DNA of 14,344 nucleotides, from positions 1 through 14,344 of the forward strand of contig JAHHRS010000048.1 of assembly GCA_020025675.1 (NCBI GenBank), written 5' to 3'. The translations under genes were made by a program, and so were the position numbers. Shown here piece by piece: positions 7,379 to 14,262 of this stretch. The notes below the pieces were generated by a model. That model searched no databases. It was not told where the DNA came from and saw nothing but the letters and a program-made list of their open reading frames with translations. Source of the DNA: Oscillospiraceae bacterium. GTDB lineage: Bacteria; Bacillota; Clostridia; Oscillospirales; Oscillospiraceae. The first letter of the stretch is position 1. Every line of letters begins with the position of its first letter.

Positions 7379-7735
7379 TAAGCACCATCCGTTTTTTTCA
7401 AACTTTGTAGCTGTGAACAAATCAGCACTTAGATTTTGTGTATAATGCCAAAAAAAATAGGGCTAAAATGTCAAAAAGTCCTGCTCTTTTTCAGGTTAAA
7501 AATCAAAAAAGGGCAGGCAGTATCTTGTAAATTTACAAAAATGAAAATCCATGGTGTGATGCCTGAAAAAAGCTCCTGCTTAAAAAGGCAAGAGCTTTTG
7601 CTGACTACGCTGCTAACTACACAGACTGAGTTTTAATAATTGGGGGTATTTTCTATTGATTTTTGTTCCGATTTTTGCATATTTCAAAACCCATGTTTAT
7701 CCCCTAAACTTCCCATATCAGAACAAAAAGTATAA
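7379..7735. other. Gene-free spacer with several inverted repeats
   Basis: I see no convincing protein gene here. A plus-strand open frame of 66 codons has no ribosome binding site and is full of homopolymer runs. A plus-strand TATAAT occurs at 7441-7446, without a good -35. Structures seen: a 12-bp hairpin (7480-7491 with 7506-7517); a 14-bp palindrome TTGTAAATTTACAA (7525-7538); a terminator-like hairpin (7566-7599); a near repeat TGCTGACTAC / TGCTAACTAC (7599-7608 and 7611-7620); and a possible branched fold at 7660-7729. Whether any RNA is made is unknown. Confidence 0.6.
7566..7599. terminator. Possible terminator hairpin in the spacer
   Basis: AAAAGCTC (7568-7575) pairs with GAGCTTTT (7592-7599). 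After one C-A mismatch, the inner arms TGCTT and AGGCA pair too. On the minus strand the stem runs into six T and would be a decent rho-independent terminator. On the plus strand only four T follow. No matching gene is visible on either side, so what it terminates is unclear. Confidence 0.5.
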
Positions 7736-7778
7736 AAAATACCGAGATAAGCACATTTTATGCTTACCTCGGTATTTT
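7736..7778. terminator. Terminator downstream of tRNA-Ser
   Basis: A long inverted repeat: 7736-7746 pairs with 7768-7778 (core ACCGAG / CTCGGT), then one A-C mismatch, then 7748-7753 with 7761-7766, around a 7-base loop. On the minus strand it directly follows the tRNA CCA end and runs into a T-rich tract (TATTTTTTATAC). It may also end mnmE transcripts that read through the tRNA, since no other terminator follows mnmE. Confidence 0.85.
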
Positions 7779-7869
7779 GGCGCAGAAGGAGGGATTTGAA
7801 CCCTCGCGCGCTTTTTAAACGCCTACTCCCTTAGCAGGGGAGCCCCTTCGGCCTCTTGGGTACTTCTGC
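7778..7869 (-). tRNA. tRNA-Ser(GCT)
   Basis: The minus strand folds as a class II tRNA with a long variable arm. Acceptor stem GCAGAAG (7869-7863) pairs with CTTCTGC (7788-7782). The discriminator is G and CCA is encoded (7780-7778). The anticodon stem CTCCC/GGGAG encloses the loop CTGCTAA, with anticodon GCT at 7833-7835, which reads AGC and AGU serine codons. The T-arm carries GTTCAAATC. It has its own promoter and terminator. Confidence 0.97.
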
Positions 7870-7895
7870 ATCACTGTTAGCGGAATTGCTAAATT

Positions 7896-7924
7896 ATGAT
7901 AGCACAGAGAACAGGCATTGTCAA
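7896..7924 (-). promoter_or_regulatory. Promoter of tRNA-Ser
   Basis: Minus strand: perfect -35 TTGACA (7919-7924), 17-base spacer, -10 TATCAT (7896-7901) with a TGC extension. This is the best-scoring promoter by eye in the window, placed about 26 bases upstream of the mature tRNA 5' end. Confidence 0.9.
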
Positions 7925-7955
7925 GTATTTACTATGCTTTATATTAAATTTTCCC

Positions 7956-9314
7956 TTATTTACCCACGCAGAAACGCTGAAATATGCGATTTGTCACATC
8001 TTCACGGACAGTTCTGCCTGTAAGTTCGCCCAATGAGGACATAGCGCCCTCAATTTCCGTCAAAACTATATCCGGTGTCATGCACATATCCATAGCAGAA
8101 ACTGCAGCTTCCATGTATTCAACCGCCCTTTTAACTGCGTCAGCCTGTCGGGCATTTGTGAGTATCTCGCCTGCCGGAACCGATGGCAGGGGGAAAAGCT
8201 CTGTTATAGCCTTTTCAAGTTCTTCTATTCCCTCGCCTGTTTTAACGCTTATTGAAACCACAGGAAGAGCAGTTTCGATAAAGGGCAGATTCCTGTCCAA
8301 ATCGTTTTTCGATATTACAACAAGCCCCTTGGGAGCATTCTCAGCCGCAGAAATCAGCTTGCCGTCCTCTTTCGTATAGTCAGCGCTGCCGTCAATTACC
8401 GCTATCACAAGCTCCGCCTGCTCTATTGCTTCCCTGCTGCGCTCAACCCCCAGTCTCTCAACCTCGTCACCGGTTTCACGGATACCCGCAGTATCTGTAA
8501 GACGCAGACATACACTGCCAAGCTTTAATTTTTCCTCAATCGTATCTCTTGTAGTGCCGGGAACGCTTGTAACTATCGCCCGGTCATAGCCTAAGAGTGC
8601 ATTTAAAAGTGAACTCTTTCCGGCATTAGGTCTGCCCACAATGGCGGCGGGAATACCTGTATTTAAAATTTTACCCCGCTTAAATGTGGATAGGAGTGTA
8701 TTTAAAGAACTTAAAGCCTTATTTATGCTCTCCTTATAGCTTTCAAGGACAAAGTCTTCTATATCCTCGTCCGGATAGTCTAAAACTGCAAGATAGTGAG
8801 AGGACATATCGGTAAGCTCATTATAGATTTTTCCTATTTTATCCCCGATTGCGCCGGAAAGCTGACCTGCGGCGTTTTTTGCAGCTTCAACACTTTCAGC
8901 GTCTATTATATCGGCCACTGCCTCTGCGGAGCACAGCTCCATGCGTCCGTTCAAAAATGCCCTCTTGGTGAATTCGCCCGGCCCCGCCTGTCTTGCTCCA
9001 AGGGCAAAAAGCTCGTCCAGAAGACTCCTCAAAACCACCGGTGAGCCATGGCACTGAAACTCTGCGGTATCCTCCCCCGTGTAACTTTTGGGTCCGTGGC
9101 TTATTGTACAAAGGCACACATCCAGAATGTCCCCGGCTCTTGTATAAAGATTTCCGAACACCAGCTTTCTGTCTTCACTGGAGCTCATTTTTCTGCCGGA
9201 CGCAGGTTTAAAAAGCGTATCCGCCATTTCTATGGCTTTATCTCCGGAAAGCCTAACTATTCCTATTGCCGCAACTTGTGCGCCGGTGGCAACGGCGGCG
9301 ATGGTATCAGACAT
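7956..9314 (-). CDS. mnmE: tRNA modification GTPase MnmE
   Basis: Works with MnmG to install the aminomethyl or carboxymethylaminomethyl group on the wobble uridine (U34) of certain tRNAs. The protein is 452 residues, the normal length: N-terminal folate-binding domain, helical domain, and an inserted G domain with G1 GRPNAGKS (227-234), G2 TTRDT (254-258), G3 DTAG (274-277) and G4 SKND (335-338, Ser in place of the more common Asn or Thr). The C-terminus ends in FCVGK, the conserved catalytic Cys motif. The frame extends to a TTG at 9335, but the ATG at 9312-9314 starts MSDTIAAVATG as in the family and has an AAAGGAG site (core AGGAGA at 9319-9324) upstream. The gene follows rex rather than its common rnpA/yidC/jag neighbours, and mnmG is not next to it. 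Confidence 0.97.
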   Translation of the reverse strand: MSDTIAAVATGAQVAAIGIVRLSGDKAIEMADTLFKPASGRKMSSSEDRKLVFGNLYTRAGDILDVCLCTISHGPKSYTGEDTAEFQCHGSPVVLRSLLDELFALGARQAGPGEFTKRAFLNGRMELCSAEAVADIIDAESVEAAKNAAGQLSGAIGDKIGKIYNELTDMSSHYLAVLDYPDEDIEDFVLESYKESINKALSSLNTLLSTFKRGKILNTGIPAAIVGRPNAGKSSLLNALLGYDRAIVTSVPGTTRDTIEEKLKLGSVCLRLTDTAGIRETGDEVERLGVERSREAIEQAELVIAVIDGSADYTKEDGKLISAAENAPKGLVVISKNDLDRNLPFIETALPVVSISVKTGEGIEELEKAITELFPLPSVPAGEILTNARQADAVKRAVEYMEAAVSAMDMCMTPDIVLTEIEGAMSSLGELTGRTVREDVTNRIFQRFCVGK

Positions 9315-9333
9315 ATTATCTCCTTTAATGTTC

Positions 9334-9360
9334 AAAAAAGCTCCTGAAAAGGAGCTTTTT
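9334..9360. terminator. Terminator-like hairpin between rex and mnmE
   Basis: Stem AGCTCCT / AGGAGCT (9339-9345 with 9350-9356), extended by A-T pairs, with a 4-base loop, followed on the minus strand by six T (9334-9339). It lies 13 bases after the rex stop and ends only about 10 bases before the mnmE ribosome binding site. It leaves little room for a separate mnmE promoter after it, so mnmE may depend on read-through. Confidence 0.8.
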
Positions 9361-9373
9361 ACTGTAAAATAAT

Positions 9374-10048
9374 TTAGTTCTGTTTTTCGAGTCTTGCGGC
9401 TTTGGCTGCTTTCTCATCGTTTCTCTCCGCTATAAAGTAGCTGAGGGACAGAAGGCTGTCTGAGAAGTGGATGTTTTCCACAATAGTAGAGCTGTTCGGC
9501 TCGGTAAGCTCCTGATTTGTAAAGTTCCATATTGCTTCAATACCGTTTTTAATAAGCATATCTGCAACAGGCACAGCGGCGGTTGCAGGAACAGTAAGGA
9601 CTGCAACATCTACATGGTTTTTTTCAATGTAGGTTTTCAAATCGTCCATAGAGCTTATGGGAACACCGTTAAAAGAAGTACCTATAAGCTGAGGGTTAAT
9701 ATCAAAAGCATGTTTAAGTCTGAAGCCCCACTCACTAAAGCAGAAGTTATCCATAAGTGCCTTACCTATGTTACCAACACCTACCAGAATGGCGGTGAAG
9801 CCTCTGTCTATGCCCAATATTGAGCCAACCTGCTCTCTGAGTGCAGGAACGTTATAACCATAGCCCTGCTGGCCGAATTCGCCGAAGCAGCTGAAATCCT
9901 GTCTTATCTGGGACGGTGTAAGACCCAGCTGACGTCCCAGTTCAAAAGATGATATTCTGTTAATGCCGTTTTTCTCCAGTTCTGCAAGCTTACGCAAATA
10001 TCTGGGCATACGACGAATTACGTTATTTGAAACCTTAACTCTTTTCAC
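9374..10048 (-). CDS. rex: Redox-sensing transcriptional repressor Rex
   Basis: A DNA-binding repressor that senses the NADH/NAD+ ratio and controls fermentation and respiration genes. The 224 residues comprise an N-terminal winged helix (residues about 1-80, with SSFELGRQLGLTPSQIRQDF as the recognition region and FGEFGQQGYGYNV following) and a C-terminal Rossmann fold with GVGNIG at residues 90-95 for NADH. The last helix (SLSYFIAERN) is the domain-swap helix of the family. The start is a GTG (10046-10048) with GGAGA 7 bases upstream. It has its own promoter and sits between the anti-sigma gene and mnmE. I see no full copy of the usual Rex operator (TTGTTAA-N4-TTAACAA) here. Confidence 0.97.
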   Translation of the reverse strand: MKRVKVSNNVIRRMPRYLRKLAELEKNGINRISSFELGRQLGLTPSQIRQDFSCFGEFGQQGYGYNVPALREQVGSILGIDRGFTAILVGVGNIGKALMDNFCFSEWGFRLKHAFDINPQLIGTSFNGVPISSMDDLKTYIEKNHVDVAVLTVPATAAVPVADMLIKNGIEAIWNFTNQELTEPNSSTIVENIHFSDSLLSLSYFIAERNDEKAAKAARLEKQN

Positions 10049-10109
10049 TTGAAACTCTCCTTATATGCGGATACAGAGCAGATACTGCCCCATTTATAAA
10101 CTTGCAAAA

Positions 10110-10138
10110 ATTATAACATACATTTTTCCCATATTCAA
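10110..10138 (-). promoter_or_regulatory. Promoter of rex
   Basis: Minus strand: -35 TTGAAT (10133-10138), exactly 17 bases, -10 TATAAT (10110-10115). The leader is about 55 bases to the GTG start. The -35 lies within one arm of a 7-bp inverted repeat (10135-10141 and 10160-10166). Confidence 0.85.
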
Positions 10139-10197
10139 GGCAGTTTATTTAAAATTACTCCTTGAACCATAGCGCAAAAACGTGTTTTTTTATACAA

Positions 10198-11022
10198 TTA
10201 TTCCAAGCTATCTAAAAAATCCGCAAATTCTTCAGCGCTGCAAGCTGCGTTGTACACCTGTCCTTCCTCTGATTGGTAGTAAAGTATATCATCTATAAAA
10301 TAAGCATTAAGGCATAAATTACTGCTGTTTTTAGTAACAGTTATTATATAATCAGGGGCGTCAGGTAAAGCAATTTCGGCTTTACTCTCTCTTTCATGTA
10401 AAAAAGTTTCCATTCGCTCCCAATTTTCAAAGCCCAACTCTACAACATATGTGCTTTGATCTCCGGAGGCAGCTTGGGGAGCAGACTGCGAATAAATTGT
10501 ATCATCTCCGCTGCTTTCTTTGAGATCAAACTCAGCGGGCGCTTCGTCCGGAACTTCCCTCACATTTTTTCTAAGCATCTCAGGTGGAAGCTGTACCTCC
10601 TCCGGAGTACACTCCTCCGACTGTCCTTCTGCGGTATCTCTGGCAGCCATGGCATAATTTTCAGGCGCAGAACTTCCGCAGCGGAAAAATCCGGGAAGCA
10701 CCGCCGCACCTGCACCCACAACAATGACGGCGCAGGCAGCTGTGGTTAAAATCGCTTTCAAGGGTTTTGAAAGTTTTTTCCTGCTGTTTTTGTTTTTTAT
10801 ACTCTCACGGCATACAGCCGCCATAATATTTTCGTGAAGTTCTTCCGGTACTTCCACCATATTTTCGGATATGGACTTTGAAATGCCGGTAAACGCTTCA
10901 TACATTGTCCGGCATTCCCCGCAATGCTCAAGGTGCTCCGCCAGTGCGGAGCTTTCTTCTTCATTCAGTTCTCCGTCCAAAAGGCAGCTTATAAGCTCCC
11001 TATATTCTTCACACCCGCTCAT
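10198..11022 (-). CDS. Zinc-finger anti-sigma factor, membrane-bound
   Basis: A probable partner that holds the neighbouring ECF sigma factor inactive. The N-terminal cytoplasmic part has the zinc-binding anti-sigma pattern H-x3-C-x2-C (His30, Cys34, Cys37) after a CEEYRELIS helix. A single membrane segment lies at about residues 89-113 (AILTTAACAVIVVGAGAAVL), after a basic stretch, so the C-terminal 160 residues should be outside. That part is acidic and ends in a small domain of unknown type with a few Cys. The 274-residue length is ordinary for this class. The ATG at 11022 overlaps the end of the sigma gene by 14 bases and has GAAGGTG 7 bases upstream. The signal sensed by the outer domain cannot be read from sequence. 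Confidence 0.9.
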   Translation of the reverse strand: MSGCEEYRELISCLLDGELNEEESSALAEHLEHCGECRTMYEAFTGISKSISENMVEVPEELHENIMAAVCRESIKNKNSRKKLSKPLKAILTTAACAVIVVGAGAAVLPGFFRCGSSAPENYAMAARDTAEGQSEECTPEEVQLPPEMLRKNVREVPDEAPAEFDLKESSGDDTIYSQSAPQAASGDQSTYVVELGFENWERMETFLHERESKAEIALPDAPDYIITVTKNSSNLCLNAYFIDDILYYQSEEGQVYNAACSAEEFADFLDSLE

Positions 11023-11638
11023 GACGTTTCACCTTCTCCCGGTTTTTTGACGAGATATAGTCGGGAATGTTCCCGTCATCAATCAGAAAATCACATAGTT
11101 TCTTTCTTGCCCTGAATATTCGGGATTTAACAGTGCCGCTTTCTATATTAAGTACCTTAGCTATCTCATCATAACTAAAGCCCTGAATTTCTCTTAAAAG
11201 CAAAATTTCCCTCTGTTCCGTGTTTAGCTCATCCAAACCTCGCCGCACCGCATCACATGTTGCTTTTCTCTCCAAAAGTCTTTCCGGGGCCTGCTCCTCG
11301 TCCGGTATCTCAATTTCAGCGGTCTCGCCGTCGCTGTCCTCTACCGACAGCGACCTGACAGGTCTTCTGTTCTGACGGCGAAGATGGTCAAGGCACAGAT
11401 TTGAAACAATGCGGTACAGCCATACAGAGAATTTACTGTCGCCTCTGAATGACTTAAGAGAATTATATGCCTTTATAAACGCCTCCTGGCTCATATCGGC
11501 TGCATCCTCCGCATTTTTACACATTCTCAGAGCCAGATTGTATACATTTTTTTCGTACTCGGTCACAAGAAGTTCAAAGGCGTTCACATCTCCGCCCTGA
11601 ATTTTTCTTATGATATTCCGTTCCTCTTCCCTTGTCAT
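11009..11638 (-). CDS. ECF RNA polymerase sigma factor (SigW/RpoE type)
   Basis: A 209-residue extracytoplasmic-function sigma factor. Region 2 is at about residues 22-95 (FELLVTEYEKNVYNLALRM, then DMSQEAFIKAY and FSVWLYRIVSNLCLDHLRR). A short acidic linker follows, then region 4 (about 130-185: LNTEQREILLLREIQGFSYDEIAKVLNIESGTVKSRI-type helix-turn-helix). The C-terminal tail is basic. The ATG at 11638 has an AAGGAG site (11646-11651) 7 bases upstream. It lies 36 bases after dus and overlaps its anti-sigma gene, the usual pairing. ECF factors often activate their own promoter, but I cannot pick out such a promoter in the short gap. The target genes are unknown. Confidence 0.95.
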   Translation of the reverse strand: MTREEERNIIRKIQGGDVNAFELLVTEYEKNVYNLALRMCKNAEDAADMSQEAFIKAYNSLKSFRGDSKFSVWLYRIVSNLCLDHLRRQNRRPVRSLSVEDSDGETAEIEIPDEEQAPERLLERKATCDAVRRGLDELNTEQREILLLREIQGFSYDEIAKVLNIESGTVKSRIFRARKKLCDFLIDDGNIPDYISSKNREKVKRHERV

Positions 11639-11674
11639 GCTGTCACTCCTTTCGGAATCTCACATAAGGTGTGT

Positions 11675-12646
11675 TTATTTAAGGTCACGCTTAATGTCCT
11701 TTACTATCTTCCTAAGCTGGTCCAGATTTTCCACATGTACAAGCTGCTGCTTATATATTTTGGCATAAGCTACGCCGTCAAGATACCACGGCATATGGTG
11801 TCTTGCCTCAAGACAGGCCAAGTGCTCTCCCCGCTGGGATGCCAGAGTTTCAATCTGTCTCAGTGCCACGTCCATTCTCTGACTGAGAGGCGGAAGTTCA
11901 GGAACAGGCTTGCCTTCTATTGCAGCATTTCCCCGCTGAAAAAGCCATGGATTTCCGAAACTGCCTCTGCCTATCATGGCAAGCTCACAGCCTGTATAGC
12001 GCAGAATATGCTCTGCGTGTTCAGGCTCAAAAATATCCCCGTTTGCAATCACCGGAATGGTCACCGCGTTTTTAACGTCTCTTATAATATCCCAGTCGGC
12101 AACTCCTGAATACATCTGCACCCTTGTTCTGCCGTGGACGGCAACGGCGGCAGCTCCTGCCTGCTGGGCAATTTTTGCAAATTCAACCGCATTTACACTG
12201 CCCTTGTCCCAGCCTTTGCGGAATTTTACGGTAACAGGCACATCCACAGCCTTTGAAACTTTCTCGATTATCCGCCCTGCAAGTTCAGGGTCTTTCATAA
12301 GGGCAGAACCGTCACCGGATTTTACGATTTTTCCCACAGGACAGCCCATGTTTATATCAATTATGTCTGCCCCTGAAATTTCAAGTGCCATACCTGCTGC
12401 CTCAGCCATGATTTCAGGCTCGTGGCCGAAGATTTGGGCGGCACATGGGTGCTCCTCTGGCGGTATGTACAGAAGTGATTTGGTTTTTTCATCCTTATAT
12501 ACAAGTGCTTTGGCGCTTACCATCTCAGTTGTGGTAAGTGCCGCCCCAAGCTCACGGCATATGCCGCGAAAGGCAAAATCCGTAACCCCGGCCATAGGGC
12601 CTAAAGTAAGTCTGCCCGCAAGCTCAACGTTTCCAATTTTCACCAT
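11675..12646 (-). CDS. dus: tRNA-dihydrouridine synthase (DusB-like)
   Basis: A flavoenzyme that reduces specific uridines to dihydrouridine in the D-loop of tRNA, using FMN and NADPH. The 323 residues are the usual length. The N-terminal LGPMAGVTDFAFR is typical. The catalytic Cys102 is in INMGCPVGK, and KSGDGSALM, TVKFRKGW and VHGRTR follow in order around the TIM barrel. A phosphate-binding ANGDI and MIGRGSFGNPWLF mark the FMN site. A helical C-terminal domain closes the protein. The ATG at 12646 overlaps the xth stop by 7 bases. No good ribosome binding site precedes it, so translation probably depends on coupling to xth. A GTG directly follows the ATG as codon 2. Confidence 0.95.
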   Translation of the reverse strand: MVKIGNVELAGRLTLGPMAGVTDFAFRGICRELGAALTTTEMVSAKALVYKDEKTKSLLYIPPEEHPCAAQIFGHEPEIMAEAAGMALEISGADIIDINMGCPVGKIVKSGDGSALMKDPELAGRIIEKVSKAVDVPVTVKFRKGWDKGSVNAVEFAKIAQQAGAAAVAVHGRTRVQMYSGVADWDIIRDVKNAVTIPVIANGDIFEPEHAEHILRYTGCELAMIGRGSFGNPWLFQRGNAAIEGKPVPELPPLSQRMDVALRQIETLASQRGEHLACLEARHHMPWYLDGVAYAKIYKQQLVHVENLDQLRKIVKDIKRDLK

Positions 12647-13395
12647 GACATTTCAAGACCTACCGGGCAGTGGTCGGAACCCATAATATCAGGCAGAATG
12701 TATGCCGCAGTAACATTTTCCCTGAGTCTGTTTGATATTACAAAATAGTCTATACGCCAGCCAACGTTTCTCCCTCTTGCACCGCCGCGGTAGCTCCACC
12801 ATGAGTAGGCATCGGTTTTATCGGGATAGATAAAACGGAAAGAGTCTGTAAAACCTGCCTCCAGAAGCTCAGTAAATTTGCCCCGCTCCTCATAGGAAAA
12901 ACCGGGCTTTCCGATATTGGACTTGGGGTTTTTAAGGTCGATTTCCTGATGGGCCACATTCATATCACCGCAGACAATAACAGGCTTTTCCCTGTCCAGC
13001 TCTAAAAGGAACGCCCTGAAAGCATCCTCCCAGCTCATGCGGTAATCAATTCTTTTGAGTTCATCCTGTGCGTTGGGTGTGTAAACGCAGACAAGATAAA
13101 ATTTTTCGTACTCCAGACAGGTAACTCTGCCCTCAGTGTCGTGTTCAGGAATTCCCAGATTATATCTCACGCTCAGCGGCTTGTGCTTTGTAAAAATAGC
13201 TGTACCTGAGTAGCCCTTTCTTTCTGCATAGCACCAGTAGCTCTCGTATCCGGGAAAGCTCAGATCTATCTGACCTTTTTGAAGTTTTGTCTCCTGAATA
13301 CAGAAAAAATCCGCATCCAGCTCATTAAAAATATCTTCAAATCCCTTTTTTACAACGGCTCTTAAACCGTTAACATTCCAAGATATGAATTTCAT
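12640..13395 (-). CDS. xth: Exodeoxyribonuclease III / AP endonuclease
   Basis: Base-excision repair enzyme that cuts DNA at abasic sites and trims 3' ends. The 251-residue length is typical. The active-site residues of the family are present in order: Asn7 in SWNVNGLR, Glu35 in QETK, Tyr105 in VYTPN, Asp144 and Asn146 in CGDMNVAH, Asp216 in RIDYF, and the Asp241-His242 pair in GSDHCP. The ATG at 13395 overlaps the trmB stop by 4 bases (ATGA) and has AGGAG 8 bases upstream. It is the second gene of the probable trmB-xth-dus-sigma-anti-sigma operon. Confidence 0.97.
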   Translation of the reverse strand: MKFISWNVNGLRAVVKKGFEDIFNELDADFFCIQETKLQKGQIDLSFPGYESYWCYAERKGYSGTAIFTKHKPLSVRYNLGIPEHDTEGRVTCLEYEKFYLVCVYTPNAQDELKRIDYRMSWEDAFRAFLLELDREKPVIVCGDMNVAHQEIDLKNPKSNIGKPGFSYEERGKFTELLEAGFTDSFRFIYPDKTDAYSWWSYRGGARGRNVGWRIDYFVISNRLRENVTAAYILPDIMGSDHCPVGLEMSW

Positions 13396-14138
13396 TTCTC
13401 ATTCTCCTCACTGTCTCTCCTGCTCTCCTCATAGCCTCTGGCATCTGTCAGCGCTGCATTTCGTATGCGAGGCACAGGTCCGGCGGACAGGTCTTTAGTG
13501 CCGGATACTTTTTTAGCCTGTAACCTGTTTATTTTTAGTCCTTCGGCATAAAATTTTGCCTCGTAGTCTGTCATTACCCCCACAGGTCCGTTTTTATGCA
13601 GGTCGTGAGTAAGCTGAGAAAGCTCCCAGCCCTCAGCCCGGAACTGCTCTACCGACCAGTCAAAAAGAGGTGTATTGTCTGTTTTAAAGTGTATTTCCCC
13701 GCCTTCCGGAAGTAAACTTCCGTAGCGGCGTAAAAAGCCGGGAGATGTCAGACGGAATTTTGCATCACGGCTTTTGGGCCACGGGTCACAGAAATTTATG
13801 TAAAATCTGCTGATTTCCCCGGGGGCAAATATTTCCGGAAGCTTTGCTACGTCTCCGTCTATAAAGCGGACATTTTTAAGTCCCTTATCCATTACCCGTT
13901 CCATTGCTACAACCATAGCGCTTCTTTCTTTTTCCACGGCTACAAAAAGGGTGTCAGGATTATTTTCGGCAGTCTCCACCGTAAAGCGGCCCTTGCCGCA
14001 GCCAAGCTCAAGATGTATATTATTAAAGCCCTCAAAATTTTCATTCCAGCGGCCGATTAAGGTCTCGGGTTCTTTTATCATAAGTTTTGCACATTTCTCC
14101 ATGCGGGGTTCTAAATTTGGCCTTTTTCTCATTCTCAT
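13392..14138 (-). CDS. trmB: tRNA (guanine-N7-)-methyltransferase
   Basis: Methylates G46 in the variable loop of tRNA with S-adenosylmethionine. The SAM-binding motif HLELGCGKGRF is at about residues 42-52, and the family signature FCDPWPKSRDAKFRL comes later, followed by a TDYEAKF stretch near the C-terminus. I choose the ATG at 14136-14138, which gives MRMRKRPNL as in many family members. The frame stays open to a GTG at 14171, but the AAAAGGAG site lies 12 bases before the chosen ATG, inside that extension. The product is 248 residues, about 30 more than usual, because of a polar, Arg-rich tail after INRLQAKK. A weak promoter candidate with -35 TTGATG, 17 bases and extended -10 TATGCT lies directly upstream (14165-14193). 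Confidence 0.95.
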   Translation of the reverse strand: MRMRKRPNLEPRMEKCAKLMIKEPETLIGRWNENFEGFNNIHLELGCGKGRFTVETAENNPDTLFVAVEKERSAMVVAMERVMDKGLKNVRFIDGDVAKLPEIFAPGEISRFYINFCDPWPKSRDAKFRLTSPGFLRRYGSLLPEGGEIHFKTDNTPLFDWSVEQFRAEGWELSQLTHDLHKNGPVGVMTDYEAKFYAEGLKINRLQAKKVSGTKDLSAGPVPRIRNAALTDARGYEESRRDSEENEK

Positions 14139-14202
14139 ATAAAGATCACGCTCCTTTTCAGAGCATACCACAACATTATTAAAACATCAATGAATAATTG
14201 TC

Positions 14203-14231
14203 TTGCACTTCTGTGGAATTTGTTGTATAAT
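14203..14231 (+). promoter_or_regulatory. Probable promoter of tRNA-Pro
   Basis: Plus strand: -35 TTGCAC (14203-14208, weak), 17-base spacer, -10 TATAAT (14226-14231). This would give a leader of about 25 bases before the tRNA. A second TATAAT at 14253-14258 is too close to the tRNA, since transcription would start inside it. Confidence 0.6.
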
Positions 14232-14262
14232 ACGTTGGCTGAGGTAATTCTGTATAATATAT

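Noticed and set aside
7386..7410. Possible catabolite-control (cre) site upstream of the regulator
   Set aside because: TTGAAAAAAACGG has the wrong spacing between the TG-AA part and the CG core.
7436..7636. Plus-strand open frame of 66 codons in the spacer, with TATAAT near its start
   Set aside because: No ribosome binding site before the possible starts, many Lys codons from A runs, and the frame crosses several hairpins. Noncoding sequence is more likely.
12057..12686. Plus-strand open frame of 209 codons
   Set aside because: Antisense shadow of dus, rich in Ser, Pro and Ala. The dus reading has all family motifs.
14253..14258. Second TATAAT just before tRNA-Pro
   Set aside because: Transcription from it would start inside the tRNA, and no -35 is present at the right distance.
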